DNA of 19,217 nucleotides from Tenericutes bacterium HGW-Tenericutes-5 (GTDB lineage Bacteria > Bacillota_I > Bacilli_A > Izemoplasmatales > Hujiaoplasmataceae), in the NCBI GenBank assembly GCA_002839125.1, contig PGXI01000012.1, forward strand, positions 1 to 19,217, given 5' to 3'. Positions 14,457 to 19,217 of the stretch are shown here, piece by piece (the first letter of the stretch is position 1; every line of letters starts with the position of its first letter). The notes under the pieces are model-generated. The model had not been told where the DNA came from. It was given only the letters and a program-made list of their open reading frames with translations, and did no database searches. Made by a program: the position numbers and the translations under genes.

Positions 14457-14484
14457 GTGTATTCGAAAAGAATACACTTTTTTT
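14455..14484 (+). terminator. Hairpin terminator of the GGDEF gene
   Basis: AAGTGTATTC (14455-14464) pairs perfectly over 10 bp with GAATACACTT (14470-14479) around a 5-base loop, followed by five further T. It overlaps the stop codon. Confidence 0.92.
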
Positions 14485-14515
14485 ATGCATAAATTTAATT
14501 GAACCATAGTTATTA

Positions 14516-14524
14516 TGTTACAAT
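14516..14524 (+). promoter_or_regulatory. Extended -10 promoter of the 14545 membrane-protein gene
   Basis: TGtTACAAT, one mismatch from the TGnTATAAT consensus, 20 bases before the ATG. There is no -35 at a standard distance. Confidence 0.5.
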
Positions 14525-14544
14525 AAATAATCAGGTGAAAGACT

Positions 14545-15507
14545 ATGGGACAACTAAAAGTATTTTCTAATTTTATGTTAAAGGTAAAAACCAACATTAA
14601 ATGGATTGGCTTCTTTTTTATACTTGTATTCACTGCTTATCCTATAATCACCATTGTTATAGACAATAAAGGAATAGTAAGATACTTATTAGCTATATTT
14701 TACTTGTTTGGTGTGATTTATGGTTTTTTATTTGTTAAACGTGAAAAAATGACCTCGTTTAAATTTATTGATTTAAACATTGTCTTTATTATTTTAGGAA
14801 CTGTTATTGCTTATGAATTGTCTAATATTTTCTCATTGTCCATTGTTGTTTCATCTTCAATTGTAGGTTTGGCAGGGTATTTAATAAGTAGAAAACACTC
14901 ATTCGCAATTTATACTGGAAGTTTTGTAGGTATGAGTTCACAGCTGTTATTTAACCGAATTGAACTTTTTTTAGTAGCAATTATCGCAGCGATAATTTTT
15001 CAGATAGTAAAGAATATTTTTAACGGCTTTGGTGGAAGATTAGGAACAATTGCTTTTGTAGCAACAGCCACCACGAGCCTAATTTTTAATAAAAGTGGTT
15101 TAACTGCTCATCAATCATATGATGTTTGGTTGTTATTTTTATTCTCTATAACCGGAGTCTTGATATCTTGGACTATTCATAACCGGTTTAATAAGTCTCC
15201 AGTCATTGCATCGGCTGTTCCGGGGTTAATTATTGGAATTATCTTTGGACAGATATTCAATGAACTTGAAATTTATAGCTATATATTCTTTACTGCAACT
15301 TTCGTAGGTATGGCAAGTAATTTTGTTGTTAAGAATATTTTTGAATCGCTATTTATAGGCGTTATACTGTCATTAATATTTTGGAGTTTTTTTCATTTCT
15401 TTAATGGTTTTGGAGGGAAGATGGGTTTGATGGCATTTATCAGCATGTTGATTGGAAAAGCGATTATAGAAATTGGGATTAAAACTAAAAATCTTCTTAT
15501 AAAGTAG
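14545..15507 (+). CDS. Polytopic membrane protein with internal duplication (unknown function)
   Basis: I do not recognise the family. The 320 residues are strongly hydrophobic, with roughly nine or ten helices. The protein contains two related halves. 'YTGSFVGMSS ... FNGFGGRLGTIAF' (about 123-171) recurs as 'FTATFVGMAS ... FNGFGGKMGLMAF' (about 249-298), with both landmarks offset by 126-127 residues. The preceding 'SIVVSSSIVGLAG' and 'SPVIASAVPGLII' also match. Such repeats with a conserved glycine-rich turn in the membrane are typical of transporters and channels, so a transporter is likely, but the substrate is not known. The first TM helices (about 20-65) lie outside the repeat. ATG 14545 follows AGGTGA at a normal distance. 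It is a single gene flanked by terminators on both sides, between the GGDEF gene and the flavoprotein pair. Confidence 0.82.
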   Translation: MGQLKVFSNFMLKVKTNIKWIGFFFILVFTAYPIITIVIDNKGIVRYLLAIFYLFGVIYGFLFVKREKMTSFKFIDLNIVFIILGTVIAYELSNIFSLSIVVSSSIVGLAGYLISRKHSFAIYTGSFVGMSSQLLFNRIELFLVAIIAAIIFQIVKNIFNGFGGRLGTIAFVATATTSLIFNKSGLTAHQSYDVWLLFLFSITGVLISWTIHNRFNKSPVIASAVPGLIIGIIFGQIFNELEIYSYIFFTATFVGMASNFVVKNIFESLFIGVILSLIFWSFFHFFNGFGGKMGLMAFISMLIGKAIIEIGIKTKNLLIK

Positions 15508-15536
15508 AGTTATTTATGTTTTTATGAAATAAAATT

Positions 15537-15564
15537 AAGCTAGATATGATGTTTAGCTTTTTTT
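15537..15564 (+). terminator. Hairpin terminator after the 14545 membrane-protein gene
   Basis: AAGCTAGAT (15537-15545) pairs with GTTTAGCTT (15551-15559), including two G-T pairs, around a 5-base loop. Seven T in a row run from 15558 to 15564. Confidence 0.8.
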
Positions 15565-15597
15565 ATTTGTTTGTTAGTGAATCTAATATACTAAATA

Positions 15598-15606
15598 TGA
15601 TATAAT
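15598..15606 (+). promoter_or_regulatory. Extended -10 promoter of the flavoprotein pair
   Basis: TGaTATAAT is a perfect extended -10 element, 26 bases before the chosen start codon. The -35 region is poor. Confidence 0.7.
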
Positions 15607-15618
15607 TTTTACAGTAAT

Positions 15619-15625
15619 GAGGTGA
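15619..15625 (+). promoter_or_regulatory. Ribosome binding site deciding the GTG start at 15632
   Basis: GAGGTGA ends 6 bases before GTG 15632. The in-frame TTG at 15626 touches the site directly and is unlikely to be used. Confidence 0.65.
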
Positions 15626-15631
15626 TTGATT

Positions 15632-16864
15632 GTGATTGTATATGACTTAATAATTATTGGCGGTGGAGCAAGCGGCATCATGGCCGCTATTACTGCTAGT
15701 CAATATTTAGATAAAATTTTAATTATTGAAAAAAATAACCGTATTGGTAAAAAAATATTAGTGACCGGCAACGGTAGATGCAACTACACTAATGCCTTTT
15801 TGAAAACAACAGATTTTAACAATCCAGCTTTTGTAGAAAACATCTTTAATCAGTTTGATCCTCAAGATACTATTGATTTCTTTGAAACATTAGGAATTGA
15901 ACCCAAAATAGAAGATGAAGGAAAGGCTTACCCTTTAAGCGAACAATCATCAAGTTTTCTTGATGTCTTTTTATTTGAAATCAAAAAAAGAAATATTCAA
16001 GTGGAATTAAACAAAGAAGTAATAGACATTTTTAAAAAGAATGATGTTTTTAAGGTTGTCTCAAGCGCAAACGAAGCTTTCCTTGGGAAAAAAGTAATAA
16101 TAGCTACCGGTGGAAAATCAATGCCATCAACAGGAAGTAATGGTTCTGGATTAGACTTGGCTAAAAATCTTGGTCATAAAATTACAGAAGTTTTCCCAGC
16201 TCTTGTAAAATTAAGAGTTGATTCTCCCTATTTAAAACAATTAGCAGGTGTTAAGATTAACACGCAAGTTGATCTATTAGTCGGTAATGAAGTAGTTCAG
16301 TCTGAGTATGGCGATCTTTTGTTTGCTAATTACGGGATCAGCGGCCCAACGATATTAGAACTAAGTAGAAAAGCAAATGAAAAATTAATGAAGAGACTTG
16401 AAGTGTTTGTCAAAATAGTATTGATTCAATCCTTACCCAAATCGAAAATTATAGAGCGATTTGAAATGTTTAAAAGTCGTGAGATTGATCAAAGTTTAAT
16501 AGGTTTGGTAAATAAAAGATTTATTAACGTTTTAATAAAAGAAGCTGGGATTGAAAAGAACAATATGGTTGTTGGAGATATCCCTAAACAAAATATCTTT
16601 AAGCTAATAGACTTACTGTATGATTGGAGACTGAAAGTAACTGGTAGTTTAGGTTTTGATGATTCTCAAGTTACTGCAGGAGGAATAGAATTAACAGAAA
16701 TTCATGAAAGCACTTTAGAATCAAAGCTAATCCAAGGTTTATATTTTACTGGTGAAGTTCTTGATGTTGATGGTAGGTGTGGAGGGTATAATCTCCAATG
16801 GGCTTGGTCAAGTGGTTATGTAGCAGCTAAATCAGCATGTGAGGAAATTAGAAAAAATGATTAG
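15632..16864 (+). CDS. HI0933/YhiN (BaiN-like) family FAD-dependent flavoprotein
   Basis: A cytoplasmic FAD-binding oxidoreductase of 410 residues, the usual length of the HI0933/YhiN family. The N-terminal dinucleotide-binding fold shows GGGASG at about 10-15 and an acidic strand end 'ILIIEKN'. The family signature 'GKKILVTGNGRCNYTN' follows, then 'GKAYPLSEQSSS', 'ATGGKSMPSTGSNGSG', 'FANYGISGPTILELS', and the FAD-closing C-terminus 'FTGEVLDVDGRCGGYNLQWA'. Members have been linked to bile-acid reduction (BaiN) and aminoacetone oxidation, but the reaction of most is unknown, and no such pathway is visible here. GTG 15632 is the preferred start because GAGGTGA is well spaced; TTG 15626 would add two residues. 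Its last 8 bases overlap the next gene, another FAD enzyme, suggesting joint production. Confidence 0.92.
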   Translation: MIVYDLIIIGGGASGIMAAITASQYLDKILIIEKNNRIGKKILVTGNGRCNYTNAFLKTTDFNNPAFVENIFNQFDPQDTIDFFETLGIEPKIEDEGKAYPLSEQSSSFLDVFLFEIKKRNIQVELNKEVIDIFKKNDVFKVVSSANEAFLGKKVIIATGGKSMPSTGSNGSGLDLAKNLGHKITEVFPALVKLRVDSPYLKQLAGVKINTQVDLLVGNEVVQSEYGDLLFANYGISGPTILELSRKANEKLMKRLEVFVKIVLIQSLPKSKIIERFEMFKSREIDQSLIGLVNKRFINVLIKEAGIEKNNMVVGDIPKQNIFKLIDLLYDWRLKVTGSLGFDDSQVTAGGIELTEIHESTLESKLIQGLYFTGEVLDVDGRCGGYNLQWAWSSGYVAAKSACEEIRKND

Positions 16865-18455
16865 AGTAAATGAAGTAAAGCTTGATCTGGATCAAGCCTT
16901 AAATAAAGATATTGAAAAAGAAAATTTAGTAAAATATCTAAAAAAGAAGTATTATTTGAAGAGTATAAAAGAACTTTCGATATATAAGAAAGCAATTGAT
17001 GCTAGAAGGGCTGATAGGGTTGTTTTTGTTTATACAGTTGATTTTTCTACACCTGAAGAAAAAAAGCTTCTAGCGCTAAAACAAAAGCATTTTACTGTTA
17101 CGCCCAATATGGAATACGAAAGAATTGAATCTGGTGATATTTCGTTAAGTAGCAGACCGGTTATAGTTGGATTTGGTCCTTCTGGGATTTTTGCAGGACT
17201 TATTTTGGCTCGTTATGGATACAAACCTATAATCATAGAAATGGGTTTAGATATTGATAGTAGAGATGAACTGTTTGAAGAATTCTTAAAGTCTAGAAAG
17301 TTCAACAAACACGCTTCAATTCAATTTGGTGAAGGTGGCGCAGGAACCTATTCGGATGGAAAACTTACAACCTCAATAAATGATTTAAGATGTAGATTTG
17401 TATTAAAAACTTTAGTTGAACATGGTGCTGAAGAAGATTTGATTTATATTAACAAACCCCATGTAGGAACTGATAAGCTAAAGATGATTATAAAAAATAT
17501 ACGAAATGAAATTATCTCTTTGGGTGGAGAAGTTAGATTTAATAGTCAGTTAAGTGATTTGATTATTGAAAATGATTCTTTAACTGGTATTAAGATAAAT
17601 GATACTGAAATATTAAGAACTAATGTTCTACTTTTAGGTATAGGACATAGTTCTAGAGAAACATTCGAACTAATAAGAAATTATGGATTCGAGATGACTC
17701 GAAAACCATTTTCCATCGGGGTAAGAATTGAACATCCACAGGAAATGATTAACAAATCGCAATATGGAAAATTTTATAATCATCCTAGTTTAGGAGCAGC
17801 GGATTATAAACTTAGTTTTCATGATGCTTCAGGAAGAAGTGCTTATACATTTTGTATGTGTCCAGGCGGATATGTTGTTTGCGGAAGTTCTGAAGCCGGC
17901 GGGGTAGTTACAAATGGAATGAGCGAAAGCAAAAGAGATAATTACTATGCTAATTCAGCACTATTAGTTAATGTACAAACTGATGATTTTCCAGGCGATG
18001 ATGTTTTAGCAGGAATGTACTTTCAAAGAGAGTTAGAAGTATTGGCTTTTAATAAAGGCGGTAGGAATTATAATGCTCCGGCACAATTGGTAGGAGATTT
18101 TTTGAACATTAGAGAGAGTAAAGAAATTAAGTCAGTTACTCCTACATATAAGCCAGGAGTAACATTGGTTGATTTCAATGAATTATTACCTAAATTTGTC
18201 AGTTCGACTTTAAAGAATGCTTTAGTTGATTTCGATCGAAAGATAAAAGGCTTTGCGATGGAAGATGCAATAATGACAGGTTTTGAAACAAGATCTTCAT
18301 CACCAGTTAGAATTGTTAGAAATAGTGATTATGAATCAAATATTAAAGGTGTTTACCCTATGGGTGAAGGTGCAGGCTATGCCGGAGGAATCATGTCTTC
18401 AGCTGTTGACGGAATTAAAACCGCGGAAGCTATCATAAAAAAGTATAAGATTTGA
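16857..18455 (+). CDS. COG2509-type FAD-dependent dehydrogenase
   Basis: A 532-residue cytoplasmic flavoprotein of the uncharacterised COG2509 family ('FAD-dependent dehydrogenase'). A small N-terminal domain of about 95 residues starting 'MIRVNEVKLDLDQAL' precedes the FAD fold, with 'IVGFGPSGIFAGLILARYG' near 100-118. The highly typical 'FGEGGAGTYSDGKLTTSI' comes next, followed by 'IGHSSRETFELI', 'PFSIGVRIEHPQEMI', 'CMCPGGYVVCGSSE' and the C-terminal 'YPMGEGAGYAGGIMSSAVDG'. The reaction is not established for the family. ATG 16857 is chosen because its N-terminus matches the family; the in-frame GTG at 16839 is part of the upstream gene's end. GAGGA lies about 11 bases before the ATG, a long spacing. 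The ATGATTAG overlap with the BaiN-like gene points to translational coupling. Confidence 0.93.
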   Translation: MIRVNEVKLDLDQALNKDIEKENLVKYLKKKYYLKSIKELSIYKKAIDARRADRVVFVYTVDFSTPEEKKLLALKQKHFTVTPNMEYERIESGDISLSSRPVIVGFGPSGIFAGLILARYGYKPIIIEMGLDIDSRDELFEEFLKSRKFNKHASIQFGEGGAGTYSDGKLTTSINDLRCRFVLKTLVEHGAEEDLIYINKPHVGTDKLKMIIKNIRNEIISLGGEVRFNSQLSDLIIENDSLTGIKINDTEILRTNVLLLGIGHSSRETFELIRNYGFEMTRKPFSIGVRIEHPQEMINKSQYGKFYNHPSLGAADYKLSFHDASGRSAYTFCMCPGGYVVCGSSEAGGVVTNGMSESKRDNYYANSALLVNVQTDDFPGDDVLAGMYFQRELEVLAFNKGGRNYNAPAQLVGDFLNIRESKEIKSVTPTYKPGVTLVDFNELLPKFVSSTLKNALVDFDRKIKGFAMEDAIMTGFETRSSSPVRIVRNSDYESNIKGVYPMGEGAGYAGGIMSSAVDGIKTAEAIIKKYKI

Positions 18456-18488
18456 AAATTAACAAAAATAGATTTATGAGTTTTTCGT

Positions 18489-18517
18489 TTCAAATATAGT
18501 GTCTATTTTGCTATAAT
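18489..18517 (+). promoter_or_regulatory. Promoter of the MATE transporter gene
   Basis: TTCAAA (18489-18494), 17 bases, then TATAAT (18512-18517), which is also preceded by TG with one base between (TGcTATAAT). This combines an extended -10 with a fair -35. An inverted repeat (AAAATAGA 18465-18472, TCTATTTT 18502-18509) reaches into the spacer and could be a weak hairpin for the upstream gene or an operator. Confidence 0.72.
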
Positions 18518-18537
18518 AATTTTAATGAGGTGGATTT

Positions 18538-19217
18538 ATGGAACAGGCAAGATCAGACCTATTAGGTAAATATGATGTAAAAAAAGCGCTAATACAATTA
18601 TCAATTCCTGCGACATTCGCAATGATTGTTACAGCATTATATAATTTAGTTGATACAATATTTGTTGGTAGAGGTGCTGGCGATATTGCAATTGGAGCTT
18701 TATCAATCGCTAACCCAGTTCAAATGATTGTAATGGCATTTGGATTAATGATTGGTATTGGGTCATCATCAATTTTTTCTCGAGCGTATGGTAGAAGCGA
18801 TACTGATACAATGCGAAGAAGTGTTAATACTGCAGTCTTAATGGGTGTTGTGTTATCCGTTGTATTTGCGGTATTGGGATTGATATTCTTAGATGAATTA
18901 CTTTATTTTTTTGGTGCTACTGAAGGTAATATCGGGTATGCCCATGATTATTTATTTTATATACTTATAGGCTTGGTTCCTTTCTCGCTTTCTGTAATTT
19001 TTAACAATCTTGCCAGAGCTGAAGGAAGGGCCAAAATAGCTATGATTTCAATGGTTATTGGCGCGGGAGTAAACATTGTTTTAGATCCAATTTTTATATT
19101 TGATTGGGGCTTGAATATGGGAGTTAAAGGAGCAGCAATCGCAACAATTATTGCTAAAACCGCTTCCTTTATATATGTGTTCGCAGCTTCAATGTCAAGT
19201 AAATCTAAACTGCAAAT
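18538..19217 (+). CDS. MATE family multidrug/cation efflux transporter, partial (3' end outside window)
   Basis: The first 226 residues of an inner-membrane MatE protein, about half of the usual 450. The family exports drugs and other organic cations by Na+ or H+ antiport. The start is characteristic: 'DLLGKYDVKKALIQLSIPATFAMIVTALYNLVDTIFVGRGAG', then 'GALSIANPVQMIVMAFGLMIGIGSSSIFSRAYGRSD', 'FFGATEGNIGYAHDYL' and 'GAGVNIVLDPIFIFDWGLNMGVKGAAIATIIAK'. About six TM helices are visible, corresponding to the first MatE repeat. ATG 18538 follows GAGGTGG at a good distance. It has its own promoter and is separated from the flavoprotein pair by 82 bases. Substrate and coupling ion cannot be told from this half. 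Confidence 0.94.
   Translation, partial: MEQARSDLLGKYDVKKALIQLSIPATFAMIVTALYNLVDTIFVGRGAGDIAIGALSIANPVQMIVMAFGLMIGIGSSSIFSRAYGRSDTDTMRRSVNTAVLMGVVLSVVFAVLGLIFLDELLYFFGATEGNIGYAHDYLFYILIGLVPFSLSVIFNNLARAEGRAKIAMISMVIGAGVNIVLDPIFIFDWGLNMGVKGAAIATIIAKTASFIYVFAASMSSKSKLQ

Noticed and set aside
14427..14633. Minus-strand open frame of 68 codons across the GGDEF terminator
   Set aside because: It spans a hairpin terminator and overlaps two well-supported plus-strand genes; a chance frame.
1..19217. Mobile elements, CRISPR arrays, tRNAs, defence or toxin-antitoxin modules
   Set aside because: No transposase, integrase, repeat-spacer array, cloverleaf or recognised defence gene was found on either strand; gene content looks like ordinary chromosome.
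1..19217. Mycoplasma/Spiroplasma-type genetic code (TGA as tryptophan)
   Set aside because: Tryptophan is encoded by TGG throughout, and TGA terminates oppF and the COG2509-type gene at family-consistent C-termini.

Overview
The window is strongly AT-rich DNA with very short intergenic gaps and strong Shine-Dalgarno sites. TGG encodes tryptophan and TGA ends at least two genes (oppF and the COG2509-type flavoprotein), so the standard bacterial code is in use. Surface proteins are lipoproteins or secreted, and no LPXTG sorting signal is seen. Together with the gene content (an oppBCDFA operon with lineage-type insertions, and surface proteins with 'LNPGIDTI' Ig-like repeats), this suggests a Mollicutes-like Firmicute that did not reassign TGA, such as the Acholeplasmatales or Izemoplasmatales. 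That placement is inference. A low-GC Erysipelotrichia-like organism is the main alternative. No tRNA, rRNA, CRISPR array, IS element or phage gene was found, and no gene-free stretch exceeds 300 bases.

Layout. (1) 1-5673, minus strand: an oligopeptide ABC importer operon oppB-oppC-oppD-oppF-oppA, driven by a perfect-consensus promoter. oppA is cut by the window start. (2) 5767-7410, plus strand: two tandem paralogous small membrane proteins of unknown function, then a RidA-family enamine/imine deaminase, closed by a strong hairpin terminator. (3) 7411-10036, minus strand: a secreted subtilisin-like protease overlapping a lipoprotein gene. Both carry the same Ig-like repeat. (4) 10159-11601, minus strand: an unrecognised C-terminally anchored membrane protein with SAP/Rho-N-like helical motifs. 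(5) 11732-12742, minus strand: a ketopantoate-reductase-family enzyme. (6) 12924-14456, plus strand: a seven-helix membrane receptor fused to a GGDEF diguanylate cyclase. (7) 14545-15507, plus strand: a multi-helix membrane protein with an internal duplication. (8) 15632-18455, plus strand: two overlapping flavoprotein genes (HI0933/BaiN-like and COG2509-like). (9) 18538-end, plus strand: a MATE-family efflux transporter cut by the window end.

How the parts fit. The secreted protease and the peptide importer could together form a scavenging route (extracellular protein to peptides to uptake), though they are not one operon. The protease and its lipoprotein partner look translationally coupled and probably sit on the cell surface together. 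The other genes are mostly single transcription units separated by clear hairpin terminators. Several promoters are of the extended -10 type (TGnTAnnnT) with weak or absent -35 boxes. The opp operon is the exception, with a full TTGACA-17-TATAAT promoter embedded in inverted repeats.
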